Below are positions 41,036 to 53,000 of a stretch of 64,000 nt of DNA, piece after piece (within the stretch, counting starts at the first letter, position 1; every line of letters starts with the position of its first letter). The notes beneath the pieces were generated by a model. It saw only the letters and a program-made list of their open reading frames with translations. It was not told the origin of the DNA and did not search any database. A program made the translations under genes and the position numbers. Source of the DNA: Cricetomys ansorgei (taxonomy: Eukaryota > Chordata > Mammalia > Rodentia > Nesomyidae). The stretch is taken from the NCBI GenBank assembly GCA_026225945.1, contig JAMJFZ010000199.1, positions 71,154,501 through 71,218,500 on the forward strand, in the 5' to 3' direction.

Positions 41036-42269
41036 AGAAAAGTTTCTTACAGCAGTCTGGGCGTTAAGGTTCGTGGACATAAACAGCAAGCTAGCAGTAC
41101 ATTCCAAGAGTTTTACCTAATCTTCATTAGGATGTTACATCTGACACAGATTGGCAGTACACCTCTGCTTAAGGGTCTAAGATAGCTGCCCAAGGTCATT
41201 TTGGCTCTCCATCCTCTACATTCCATCTCCCTGCGCTCACGGTGTTCTAATCATCCAAAACAAACATCTCTTCTCATGGTTGTGGCTTCTTCAGAGAACT
41301 TACAGGTGTGGCTATCAGCAGGGTCTCTTTTCCATTCTCTCAACTCTGACTTCGTTAAAAACTTCTAGCTGGCTTGCCCCTTTTCTGCTGATGGCTCTTT
41401 GATCATCATTGTCGTCTGTTGCCTTTGGGCCTGAGTTTTCCCAGTCTTATCTTTCAGATAAAGCCAGAGCTCAGCAGCCTGGGTAGTAGTGGGACCCTCC
41501 ATTTTCTCACTTGCCCCAGGTGGGTCTGTGTGGCAAGGGAGCAAGGTTCTTTTTCCCAGAATTCGGGCCTTTGCTCCTACTCCATAAGAAGAGGTCATAA
41601 GGATGGTAGGCCTCATCATCTCAGCTCTTCACTCTTCCTTTCCTGGGTGAAATGTCTCCCCCACCCCTGTGAGCAGGGGAAGACCTCCTGAAGCTTTCAT
41701 GAGCTTTCTCATGCTTTTATGAGGCAATTCTTAGTAGATCTTAAATAAATGCTTTTGCTTTGTTGTATGACCTTTGGACAATATCCAGAGGGAAAGGGCC
41801 ACCCAATCATGTTGGAGAACCTGTGCCTGGCAGAGCTCTCAAGGTCAAGGCCTAGAGCATGCCTAGCATTGCTTCTTCACATTCTCCAATCATAGCAGTT
41901 CAGAGTCCAGCAAACAAACACTGCCCCCACTGCTGAGGCCGGGGTAGGAAGCACTTTGGAAGGAGGAGCAATGTTGGCTGCAACCCATGTCACAGTAGCC
42001 AAACAGAGGCCACTGCCTGGTCTCCTCTGGCAAGTTGAAAAGAGTTGGTTCTGCCAGCAGTAAGAGCCCAGGGAAATCTAGGTGTACAAAATTTGAGTGA
42101 ACCGGACCCTAACTAATTTCAATGCATGGACTCTGCCATGCAAAATCTGAGCATGTTGACTGGACATTGTGGGCAAACCCGTGCCCTGGGAGGTGAAGAC
42201 AGAGGGTCACTTGAGTCTAGCAAGTTCGGGGTCAGCTTCAGCAACACAGCAAAAGTCCATTCCTTTCTC
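41036..42269. other. Intergenic stretch without recognised features
   Basis: A minus-strand ORF at 41365-41619 (84 aa) has coding-like composition, but I cannot match it. No other gene is apparent. Confidence 0.3.
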
Positions 42270-42712
42270 TTTAATTCTTAAGTCACATTTATTTATGTGT
42301 ACTTATGTGTGCATTTGTAGGGGTTCGTGAGTACTGTGCAGAGGTGGGGGTCAGGGACAACTTATTTTCTTCTACTACATGGGTGGGTCTTGGGGACCAA
42401 ACTTAGGTTGTCAGGCTTGATGGCAAGGACCTTAGCCACTGAGCCATCTCACCAGGCCACAAGATTCTATTTCTAAGAAATAAAACATTTAAAAAATACT
42501 AATTTAGCCAGGTGGCTATATCGCATGCCTTTAACCCTGGCAGAGACAGGTGGATATCTGAGTTTGAGGCCAGCCTGGTTTATAGAGAAAGTTCCAGGAC
42601 AACCAGGACTACACAGAGAATCTCAATCCCTCTCTCTCTCTCTTTCTCTCTCTCTCATTCCAGGACAGCCAGAGTTACAACAGGGAAACCCTATCTCAAA
42701 AAACCAAAAATA
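42270..42712 (+). repeat. Antisense B2/B3 and a (CT)n-interrupted B1
   Basis: 42270-42465 is antisense B2/B3. 42508-42712 is a sense B1 whose right part is duplicated around a (CT)n tract (42630-42656), with CCAGGACAACCAG and CCAGGACAGCCAG on either side. Confidence 0.65.
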
Positions 42713-43164
42713 AATAAATAAAAAGATTTATTTGACAGTTTGACAGTGTTTTTTTCTTTTTTCCTGGCATCAAGTGTGGTCCTTTTCTCTTCTGGCCTTT
42801 GTGCTTCTGCTGGGAAGTGTGTGTCAGTCTCACTGGGGTCTGGTAGGTCTCATTGCTCTCAAGGCTTCTTTGCATTTGACTTTACTTTTTTTTTTTTTTT
42901 GAGACAGTATCTTATTGTTACAAATAAGTAGGTTGCAAAGAAAGAGGTCATCATCCAACTGAAGTATCTGGCAAACTTTATTCTTGATCAAAAAATGTGT
43001 GCTCTGGAAGAGCAAACACACACAGAAATGGAAGAAGCAGAAAGGAGTTACTGCTCCAAGGGGAGAAGGGACATTGCTCCCCACCGTCAAATTCTTAAAA
43101 GAGAGCTGTGGGCTTTTGAGAAAACAAAGGTTTTACTGGGTGGGGAAGATTAAAACATTTGCAA

Positions 43165-43275
43165 ATCTTGAGCCATGAGGTTTTGGCGCATACTTTTGAT
43201 TTCTAGGCCAACCTGGTCTACAGAGTGAGTTCTAGGACTAGCCAGCATACAGAGAAACCCTGTTTCAGGAAACAA
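43165..43275 (+). repeat. Internally deleted B1
   Basis: GGCGCATACTTTTGATTTCTAGGCCAACC joins the B1 head directly to its right half. Confidence 0.5.
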
Positions 43276-43299
43276 AAACAGAATCTCCATGTCTTGTAT

Positions 43300-43860
43300 G
43301 TAGTGGTCCCAGGAGCTCATCAGCAATGACCACTCAGTGTATAGCCAACAGAAAGCCTTTATTCCAGTTGACTGGGACCACACGCAAATGTTCAAGACTT
43401 AGATGTGGCCCAGGGAGGTTTTTAAGAGCAGAGACTTCATCCAGTCATCGTGTTCTAAAGCTTCAGGAAGGACTTCTCAGAGTAAGCAGTTTGAACAAGC
43501 AGTTTTAACAAAAGCTAATATAAGCAGTTAGCCAGCTGGAGGAATGTTCCCGAACAAACAGGCAGTTTTAACAAAAGCTAAGCTAAACTAGCTAGGACAT
43601 CCTGACCTTTGGTTCTTAGAATAGAGCTGGGTAGTTTTCCACGGGATTTTCCTTCAAGGAGGTTCTAAGACCTGGGATGGACGGAGGATCCTGTAAGAGC
43701 AAAAGTTATGCTTTAAATTTTAATTACTGTGCCTACCAGATCTATAGAACAAGGATATAACTTCCTGGAGGGCCGGGTGGGGCTGTTCAAGTGAGGTAGA
43801 AAGACATAATCCTGTAATCTCCCTTGCCCAAGGACAGGTAACCTCCTGGAATGTTGGTGG
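43300..43860 (-). repeat. Possible LTR, antisense
   Basis: Contains minus-strand AATAAA (43356) and an internal 20-bp direct repeat GCAGTTTTAACAAAAGCTAA (about 43498 and 43561). Ends not defined. Confidence 0.35.
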
Positions 43861-43969
43861 AGAGTGTTTAGGTCCCGTTGATTGTTCCTACTGAACAGAA
43901 TGTGTTCCAAATGCATGGATTATGCTTAGTCATTTGTGGGTCAGGAGATAACCCAGACAGGAAGTACAT

Positions 43970-44225
43970 CAGGACAGATGTTGTCACTGATTGGACCTGG
44001 TAGGAAGTACATAGCCTTATGGGCTCTGCCTTTTTAAGTACCTGTGCCACATGACTCAGTACCATTCTGTGGGAACCCCAGAGGTGGTGGGTACATTCCA
44101 TGGAAACCTCAAAATGGACCTGGTCTGAGTCCATCTTCCTGGCCAGTATTTAATTAATTCAATTAAAGCTTGCTTGCTTCAAATTTGGCTCAGTTGTGAT
44201 GGTCTTATTCTTGACCAGTGGAATT
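43970..44225 (+). repeat. LTR-like repeat, copy 2
   Basis: Same sequence family and orientation as 39855-40110, about 4.1 kb upstream. Confidence 0.5.
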
Positions 44226-44374
44226 TACAAGCCTCTGTACCATCTTGCCCTGTCACAGGTGGGGAAGACAAAAAGATCTTAATTCCTTGCCCTAAACACA
44301 GGCTTAATAGTATTTGATAGGGAAGACTCATATTTGATATTTCTCACACCACAATGGACTGCTGAAATCCTGCT

Positions 44375-44665
44375 TCTGAGTGCTGGGATTTAAATTCTGG
44401 GCCTCATGCATGCTAGGCAAGTGCTACTAACAGAGCTACATCCCCAGTCTTGCTTTTCAATATTAAAAAAAATTAAATTCTCTCTCTCTGGGGTTGGAGG
44501 GAATATGTATGTCTTAGCTAGCATGTGGGTGTCAGAGACAACTTTAAATTTTGGGGAGTTTGTTCTCTCATCCCCCTTGTGGGTCCCAGAGATTGAATTC
44601 AAGTGGTCAGGCTTACCAGTAAGCAAGTACCTTTACCACCTGAGCCATCTTGTCAAGCCCTGGTG
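44375..44665 (-). repeat. Antisense ID SINE and antisense B2/B3
   Basis: ID at 44375-44453 (GCTAGGCAAGTGCTACTAAC ... CCCCAGTC). B2/B3 at 44475-44665 ending ACCTGAGCCATCTTGTCAAGCCC. Confidence 0.75.
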
Positions 44666-46898
44666 ACTCAGCTTCTAGAGGCCACCCTATAGTGGAATAT
44701 TTGAACTTTTTCTCAAATATTGTAAAGCTACATGTACTTCTGTGCAGTAAAATGAACTTTAAAACATCTGCTATATTTGGCAGCAGGAGCCACTGCCAGG
44801 TCACCTTCCTTAGCAGTTAGAACCATCTTTCTGGGTGTGGATGGGCTGCAGCTTTCTTGAATGCAGAAAGAATGCTAGTTTGAGAAACCAGTAATTGTCT
44901 GCTCAATACTCTCAAAAGAAGCAATTAGTGTTCAAATTTACCTTGCCCACTGAGATCTTACTGTTAAAGGCATTTGATTGTTTTATTGCTAATGGAGGAA
45001 CTTTTTATGGTCTCCTCCCTCAGCCTAAGCACAGGATGAGGAATACCTTGCCTGGGGCCTTGACTAAGTCACCTGAAAATGGCATCAAGTTTGCTGGCTA
45101 AAGGATGGGGGTTGTTGTAATGTAGAGGTTCTATTCATTATGCAAAGAAGAGCTTTGTGTCAGTAGGGTGGAGTTTTCAATTAATAAAACTCCTGGGAGG
45201 GTTGGAGTTCAGTCCATCACAGAGGCTGGACACTGTCATTCAGGCTTTCATCACAGAGAATTGTCTTTTTGTTCTTTATTGGACCCACTGGAGATATATT
45301 TACATCTATACCACCCTATCCTTGACATGACACTCCTCAGCAGCATCTCCTTTTCATGGACTCTCTCTTAACTCTCTCTGGAGTCTCTTTGCCAGGAAGA
45401 GAACTGTCCTTTGAAGGGCCCAGGTAATGACATCTGACACACCTGAGATAATCTGCCTTCATCCCTCTGCTGTGCCAATAACATAAGCTAATCATTGTGA
45501 GAATCAAGGCCATCCTACACACAGGTCTGAAGATGGTGACAGGCTGTCCGGTAGGAGCTTTACCAGGGCCTTCTTGAAATTCTACCCACCCCTATCCACC
45601 TTCTAGTGTTCAGAATGTCTAACTAGGGGTTTAATTCACGGGGCCTCCCTTCCATTTGGGGCAAAATCTATACTGTCTGAAATATTCTGTGTTTCCTGGG
45701 ATTAGGGTTGTTTCCTTGTAGACTTTTAAAATTGTCCCTGCTTGGGGCTGGAAAGATGGCTCAGTGGTCAAGAGCACGGGATGTTCTTGCAGAGGTTCAG
45801 TAGCTAGCACTCACATGGCAGATATAACCATCTGGAACTATAGTTCCAAGGGCTTTATAGTCCTCTTCTGGCCTCCATGGCTTCAGGCATGCACCCAGTA
45901 TGCTTAAATACACTCAGGCAAAACACTTATACATGCGTAATAAAGACAAATAAACCTTAAAAACCTGTCACTGCTGTTATTTCCATCAGGGACCGTGGTA
46001 CTCCTGCAGCATAGCTCTAGGCGGTTCCTCTCCATCCTCTACCTGTGTCATCACAAGTGAAGGACTCTTGCTGGAGTTTCCTGGGCTGTGGGAGGCTCAT
46101 GGTAATCCCTGGAGAACCCATAAATTAACAAGTGAAACCTGCATTCATCAAGCAAAGAGGAAATGATACTAAGCAAATAATAATGATGAAGAAAAGGTCA
46201 CAAAATTAAAGTGACTGCACAGAATTATACTTTTACAAGACACACTGGATGGAAGAAAGTCCTTTATAACAGTCCAGTGTAAAATGCAAATCAATTGTCA
46301 TTGTGGGTAAGACCACCGCTGCTGATTGGTCCAGTTCTTTGCCATTAGCCCTTTCCCATGCACCCATTGAGTTCCTCGACCTACCAAGGCTATACCTGCC
46401 CCAGACATGGCTATCCAATTCCATCTATCATGAGGACAGACACAAACCTCACCCTTACAGGGTAACTCCAACACCCACCCTCCCTGGCCTCGTTGGATGC
46501 TGCACAACCACTGGATTCATATATCATACCCACTTGCCCAGATCCATAATCTCACATGGAGGTCAAGGGGCTACAGCCAGTGGCCAGTGCCAGATGGATA
46601 GTAGAGATGCCCAAATTATCCCCTGTGATGCACCTAAGCTAGGCTGGGGCAGAAAACTTCAGTCTTCCAGGAAGAGCTTAATAAAGGAATCCAAAGACCT
46701 GTGGCAGTGTCTGGGCATCTCTGGTGGTCCAAACTTCAGAGCGAAAAATCAATCAGATGAAACCTGCTGCAGACAGGAAGACTAGGCCATGGTCTTGGAA
46801 TGCAGAGGTGCGTTCAGATGCTGACCTCATAATGGCAGATTCTTCCTTTCCTGGCCAGCTGACCGACCACTGGCCAGCTGCTGTGCCCGCTTTTGGGC
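44666..46898. other. Intergenic stretch upstream of the speriolin-like exon
   Basis: A sense B2/B3-class SINE occupies 45742-45965 (GGGGCTGGAAAGATGGCTCA). The remainder has no recognised exon. 46230-46898 probably includes the promoter or 5' UTR of the speriolin-like exon. Confidence 0.4.
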
Positions 46899-47133
46899 AT
46901 GTCCCTTCTTAGCAGCTATGAGGGCCTGCGTCAGGAGATCCAGCGGCTGGCACAGGAGAATGATGAGCTCCGGCGGCTAGTGCAGCTTATCCAGGAGAAC
47001 CAAGAACTGAAGCTAGTGCTTAGGAGTAGGAGCAGCAGCCTGGGCTTCTGTAGCTCCAGCTTCCTGGCAGAAGTGACTTCCAATCCCCGGCTACCCAGGC
47101 GTAAGACAATCAAATTCAAGGATGCCGAGAGAG
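46899..47133 (+). CDS. Speriolin-type N-terminal exon (SPATC1 paralogue candidate)
   Basis: An ATG at 46899 opens 78 codons that begin MSLLSSYEGLRQEIQRLAQE and continue NDELRRLVQLIQENQELK. This is the heptad-like N-terminal coiled coil of speriolin (SPATC1), a sperm centrosome protein. After about residue 45 it diverges (RSRSSSLGFCSSSFLAEV). The exon ends at a good donor (GAG|GTAAGC, 47134) in phase 1, after a basic tail (RRKTIKFKDAERG). The real SPATC1 C-terminus lies 16 kb away on the opposite strand, beyond OPLAH and SMPD5, so this cannot be its first exon. It may be a short speriolin-like gene or a retained fragment of an inverted duplication. No speriolin C-terminal domain is seen between here and OPLAH. 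CCAAT-type (ATTGG) sequence lies upstream at about 46325. Confidence 0.6.
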
Positions 47134-47569
47134 GTAAGCCGCAGGCATCCTTCAGAGTTCTTTCACCCAGTGTGTGCCCAAATAGAAGTCAGAACACCTG
47201 GCCCTGTGGAGCGTGGGCACCGGTTCCCTGTTGGGTGCTGGTGATAAGTAGAGGGAGGTGGAGCAAACCCAGGGAAGAGGGTGGAGTGAGCTGTTGGAAG
47301 CCCATGCAGGGGAGAGGAGCTGACACCTCTGAGAAAGTGACATCAAGCACAGCTGGAATGAAGTAAGAGTCATGAGGTTGGGGAAAGCTTTCCAAGCTAA
47401 GGGAACAGTTAGTGCAAATGCCCTAGGGTGGCAGCCAGTTGGCTGTGAGGGTGATACTGAGGACAGAGGCTACCAGAAGGTTCTTGCAAGGCACAGGGAG
47501 TTTGAGGGAATGCTGTCTGTCTCCTGGCATGTGCATTCACGCACAGCCCCCCCCCCCCCACTTTCTCTC

Positions 47570-47640
47570 CATAACAGGAATAGAACTCAGGACCTCTTGT
47601 ATGCTAAGCAAGTAGTCTACCACTGAGCTACCTCCCAGCC
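47570..47640 (-). repeat. ID SINE, antisense
   Basis: TATGCTAAGCAAGTAGTCTA and CTGAGCTACCTCCCAGCCC. Confidence 0.7.
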
Positions 47641-48440
47641 CTGTTTTTTTGTTTTGAAATAAGAGTCTCACTAACCTATGTTGGGATTATAGGCCTGAAC
47701 CACAGGCCTTACTCTGGATTTATAAGTTGAAGTAAAAGGACTTCTGGCAGTTTGGGCATCCACAAAATGAAAAAGGACACGAGGGCGGGCTTTTGATTGC
47801 CCAGGAGCACCAGGCAGGGCCTGAAGTGCGGAGTGCAGCCCAGAGCCTGCAATTCTAATACACAGCCAGCTCACCTGCTCCCTAGCCTTCTAGGCCCAAG
47901 GCCCTGATACCCAGCAGTGCACTTGTTTGTGGGGCTGGGGTATGTGCCCTAAGCTGGCTTAGTACATTGGGTAAGGCCTTAGGTTCAACTGACTTATCAA
48001 GGTCCCAGAAGCTAGGTGTTCCTCAGGGGCCACCATCAGACATGGCTGATCATTTCCACCCACCCTGGAATCCAGAGCCTCTTTTACTCCGGATGCTTAA
48101 ATGGCTCAGGCCTGACCTGAACCTAGCCTGTGCCCTGCCTGCAGAGGCCCTGACATTCAGCCAGCCAGCACAATTGAGGCTCCCTTGAATCAGTCTTAGA
48201 AACTGTACAGATACTGGCCTAGTGAGGAGGATCTGCTCTCCTGAGGCTAAATCTCCACGAAGGACCAGCAAAACAAGAAACCAACCTTGGCCCTCTTTGC
48301 CTATAAGTTCTGGTTGTCTGGGGAGTCCTCTGTGCACTTTTTCCTTCTTCAAGTTAGACCCACATACAGGCCCACATACAGTACAGACACTCACCTGACG
48401 TCCTAGGTGAGAGGGAACACCAGCTCCTGATGTGTGTTAC

Positions 48441-48766
48441 TGTTGTAGAGGTTTGTTTATAGTTCTGTTTAAAAGGTTTTATGCACTGTTGGGTGAGGGG
48501 CTAGCCTAGGTCTTGGCATTCTGTATTGTTTGCAGGTGTTGGATTTCTGTGTGTGTGTGGGGGAAGGGCTATGTTTGATTGCTTATGGTCTGCACCTGAG
48601 GAGTTCTGTATCAATTAAACACCTGAGGTCAGATGCTAGCAGTTCCACTGTTGAGCATGCACGGACCAGGATAGTGGTTCCCTCTGCTGAGGTCTGGCAG
48701 GGTTTACATCTATGAATAACCCTCTGTGTAGTCCTTGCTGAGCTCCCACAGCAATGTACTATTACA
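48441..48766 (+). repeat. Solo LTR (family B) with near-perfect target-site duplication
   Basis: 326 bp, TGTTGTAGAGG...ATTACA, flanked by TGTTAC (48435-48440) and TGTTAG (48767-48772). Confidence 0.8.
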
Positions 48767-49049
48767 TGTTAGTGTCACTACAGGAGAGAACACAGATTTA
48801 AGTGTACTGAACCATTTTTGCCATGTTGGGGTTGACTTCGGGGTGTATGCAAAGGCCGCTTGTTCTTTTTGCTAGTTCACACACTGAAATAAGAGGATTT
48901 TCCTGGGGGCAGGAGGCCTTTCTAAATCCTCTTATCTCCCATTGTTCCTTTCCGGGTCCTTTCCACCCACTCCATCGCCCGACTTGGGTCCTCCCACGCT
49001 GAGGAACAGTCTGAGTACATTAGAAATATTGTTACTTTAAGGTGCAACC

Positions 49050-50017
49050 AGTTACATTGCCGTAGAGACCTGAAGGTGGGTGTTAAGGGCGCCCACGCTT
49101 GGGGACCCAGAACTTGCAGTTCCCGGAATCAAGGTGCCCTTGAGCCAAAGCGCTGTGTCCGCCCCCTAGCTGGCAGGGCTACTCGATCCAGCAATCCCTG
49201 GATCTCTGGGCAAAGGAGGAGGCGCTCAGGCCTGGCCGGCCGGCACTTACATAATCCGGAGGGCAAGGCAAGCCAGGCTTGTGTCTGTGTGTGTGTGTCG
49301 GGGTAGGGGTGGGGGGAGGGTTTCTACAGGCCCCTCCCCGAGGCGGAGGCAGGACCAGCGGGGAAGCGCAGCGGTAGAACACAGGCGAGACGGAAGCCGG
49401 TTCCGCAGCTGGGGTCTGTGCAAAAGTTCTTCCCTACTCGGCTGCCCTCTTCCCTGCTTCCCTCTCTAGGCTCTGCTATTCCTAGACCTCCTGGGCTTTA
49501 GCCTCTCCCTACCGTTTCACCGGTTCTGTAGGGTTCCAGTAAGGCCTTGGCCAGGAAGCTTGTGCAAATTGGGAAGTGGAGCTAATCCTTACCTACCTGC
49601 CCCAACCCAGGTGCCTTTTCTCGCTGAAGAACCCAGGCTCCTCTAGCACAAAAGGGCACCAGGGTCCAGCAGCCCTTCTACCTCTACTCCAGGTCCTGAC
49701 TTTCCATCAGCACCAGGACTCTCAGACCTGTGCTGTGGGGACCCTGGGCTGGCAGATGGGCTGGTCAGGCTCTGACTCTGCTCAGGCCACCCAGTCCTGG
49801 GTCTTGCAGCTCTGCCAAATGCAGAGCTGCTCTGGCCCTTCCCCAGGGTACCTCCTAGACTTGGAATCCACCTCCATCCCATCCCAGCTTCTGCTTAGAA
49901 ACCAGACCTCCTCAGACATAACCCCTAGCCCCCTTCCCCGCCAGTGACAGGCTCTTCTGTCCAGTTCTCCCAGGGTTACCAACTGAAGATCCACTACTGG
50001 TCTCCAGATCCATCATC
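49050..50017 (+). promoter_or_regulatory. OPLAH: OPLAH promoter and 5' UTR region
   Basis: CpG-enriched sequence at about 49050-49560 (including CCGGCCGGC near 49237) is the likely promoter. A (GT)n run lies at about 49280-49300. A good acceptor (TTCTCCCAG) at 49965-49973 sits 44 nt before the ATG and probably starts the first coding exon, so at least one non-coding exon is expected upstream. I could not fix that exon's boundaries. Confidence 0.45.
49693..49775 (+). CDS. Possible terminal exon of the speriolin-like gene
   Basis: A pyrimidine-rich acceptor (CTTCTACCTCTACTCCAG) precedes 49693. Joining the phase-1 end of the exon at 47133 to this position keeps one frame: Gly, then PDFPSAPGLSDLCCGDPGLA, then six more residues and TGA at 49773-49775. 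The product would be about 105 aa. The phase match has a one-in-three chance of arising randomly, so this is a weak prediction. The segment could equally be OPLAH 5' flank. Confidence 0.2.
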
Positions 50018-53000
50018 ATGGGAAGCCCAGAAGGGCGCTTCCATTTTGCCATCGATCGTGGTGGCACCTTCACAGATGTCTTTGCTCAGTGCCCAGGAGG
50101 GCATGTGCGGGTCCTGAAGCTGCTCTCAGAGGATCCTGCCAACTATGCAGATGCACCCACAGAGGGGATCCGCCGCATCTTGGAGCAGGTAGGCCTGGGC
50201 AAAGGAGGGGCTGACAGGGTCCCCAGCCTGAGGCCTCACCATTGCCTATGTGGTCCCCAGGAAGGAGGTGTACAGCTGCCCCGAGACCGACCACTGGACA
50301 CGAGCTGCATTGCCAGCATCCGCATGGGCACCACCGTGGCCACCAATGCCTTACTGGAACGTCGGGGAGAACGAGTGGCACTGCTGGTGACACGGGGTTT
50401 CCGAGACCTGCTGCATATTGGCACCCAGGCCCGTTCAGACCTCTTTGACCTGGTGAGCTCTTCCATGCCAAACTGGGTGCTAGGTGAAGCTGGTGCATTC
50501 TTCCCCCATTCCCAGCCAAGGCCTTGTGGGGAGAGCTGCGGGCAAGTCCACTAGATGATAGGCATAAAGGAGACAGCGCTGCGGGCGGGACCCCGTGTCC
50601 TCATACCTTCCAAGCAGGCATGTGGTACTCTGCCAGCCCAAGGCAGCACTGTTCGGGGTGAGGGGTTGAAGATCTCACCTTTGGACTCCTGGAAAAGGCT
50701 GCTCTCTGGGGGTGGGGTGGTTGGTTCCACCCCACTTAAGTGCCTGGGTGCAGAGAGCATCCTGGGGGGGGGGCTTGCTGGGCCGTTTTGACTGTCCCCT
50801 CGTTTGTTGGGACACATCCCCTTGCCTGCACTGCCCCACCCCTGCAGGACCCCGCAGGACCCTCGGGCTTGGGTCTCTTCTGAGCCTCTGCCTGCCCTCA
50901 GGCTGTGCCCATGCCAGAGGTACTGTACGAGGAGGTGGTGGAGGTGGAGGAGCGTGTGGTGCTGTACCATGGAGAGCCAGGATCCGGGTCTCCTGTCAAA
51001 GGTGCGGATGGTGCCGGCAGTCGGTGTGAGGTTCTTGGGGTAGGCAAATCCTAGCAGCGTTTGAATGGGGACTATGGGCTCTTTCAGGCCGTACAGGGGA
51101 CCTGCTAGAGATACAGCAGCCTGTGGACCTGGGGGCCCTGCGTGGGAAGCTGGAGGGGCTCCTATCTCGAGGCATCCGCAGTCTGGCAGTGGTGCTAATG
51201 CACTCATATACGTGAGTGAGGGCTGCTGACTGTGGGTGGAGGCCAGGTCCAGAGGGAAGCCGGAAGGGTGCAGGGTGGGAGGCACAGAGCCCCCTGGGTT
51301 CTCGTTGTAGGTGGGCCCAGCATGAGCAGCAGGTGGGCGCGCTGGCCCGGGAGCTGGGCTTCACACACGTATCCTTGTCCTCGGAAGCCATGCCCATGGT
51401 ACGCATTGTTCCTCGGGGACACACGGCCTGTGCTGATGCGTACCTTACTCCCACCATCCAGCGCTATGTGCAGGGCTTCAGCCGCGGCTTCCAGGGACAG
51501 CTAAAGGTGAGGCCCCGCTGACCACCCTGCTCCAGGCTCTTCACCTGCCCAGTACATTACTGTCCACTCTCCCCATTCACAGGATGTGCAAGTCCTCTTC
51601 ATGCGCTCTGATGGTGGCCTGGCACCCATGGATGCCTTCAGTGGTTCCCGGGCTGTTCTATCAGGCCCTGCTGGCGGTGTGGTTGGCTATTCAGCTACCA
51701 CCTACCGGCTGGAAGGTGGCCAGCCTGTCATTGGCTTTGACATGGGAGGTATGAAGGCTAAAGAGGGTGTGTGAGGGAAGACCAAGCTGCCCGGCCGGAT
51801 GAAGCTGGGGATGCAGGTCTTAGGGTGACTCCTAACATTACCCCATTAGGCACGTCCACAGACGTAAGCCGCTACGCTGGAGAATTTGAGCATGTCTTTG
51901 AGGCTAGCACAGCTGGTGTTACCCTCCAGGCCCCACAGCTGGACATCAACACAGTGGCAGCTGGCGGGGGTTCTCGTCTCTTCTTCAGGTCAGTTCCTAT
52001 CTCTTCTTCAGTTGGGACCTCCCAGGTTTTTCATCTTCCACACCTCTAATTCCAGTCCTTCGTCCCCCAAGGTCTGGTCTCTTTGTGGTTGGGCCAGAGT
52101 CAGCAGGTGCCCACCCAGGCCCTGCCTGTTACCGCAAAGGTAAGAGCTAGCCTGCTCTCTGTCCTGCCAGGCCTCTCCTTATGGTGCTCTAGGTTATCCC
52201 ACTCCTTTGGCTCCATCCCTGCTGCCCACTTCCAGTTTATTACTCTGGTCTCCAACCCACACACTATGCCTGCTTCCAGGGGGTCCTGTGACAGTGACAG
52301 ATGCTAATCTGGTCCTGGGTCGCCTGCTGCCTGCCTCCTTTCCCTGCATTTTTGGGACAGGAGAAGACCAGCCACTGTCCCCAGAGGCCTCCCGAAAGGC
52401 TCTAGAGACTGTGGCAACTGAGGTCAATGGCTTCTTGACCAGTGGACCCTGCCCAACTTCCCCACTAAGTCTGGAGGAAGTGGCCATGGGATTTGTGCGT
52501 GTTGCCAATGAAGCCATGTGCCGGCCTATCCGTGCTCTCACACAGGTACGTGCCTTTACCCACCATCGCCTGTCTGTCCTAGCCCTGCCTCCATACTCTC
52601 TCAGTGCAACAGGAATGGGATGGAGTTGGGGGATGTCCAGGGTAGGAAAGACAGAATATTTATTGACCCTTCCTGGATTACCAGGCACGAGGCCATGACC
52701 CCTCAGCCCACGTACTGGCCTGCTTTGGAGGAGCTGGTGGGCAGCACGCTTGTGCCATTGCCCGGGCCCTGGGTATGGATACTGTGCATATTCACAGGTG
52801 GGTCTGCATATGGGCACGTACCCTTAGCTGAGGGAGTTGGACTGAGGAGTGTCCCCCTCAGTGATGTGCCACCCCTGTTTCTGCAGACACAGTGGGCTAC
52901 TGTCAGCACTGGGACTGGCCTTGGCAGATGTGGTTCACGAAGCACAGGAGCCCTGTTCCCTGTCTTACACACCTGAAACCTTTGTACAACTGGACCAGAG

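Larger units (their letters stand above)
47134..49692 (+). other. Presumed intron or spacer between the speriolin-like exon and OPLAH
   Basis: Contains an antisense ID-type SINE (about 47570-47640), a C-rich run at 47550 and a solo LTR (48441-48766). I found no other speriolin-like coding segment in any frame. Confidence 0.35.

Noticed and set aside
50551..51285. 244-codon minus-strand ORF across OPLAH exons 3-4 and introns
   Set aside because: Shadow of GC-rich OPLAH coding sequence; the OPLAH exons in this interval are complete and in phase.
52194..52817. 207-codon minus-strand ORF over OPLAH exon 9
   Set aside because: Antisense to conserved OPLAH coding sequence with no recognisable protein features.
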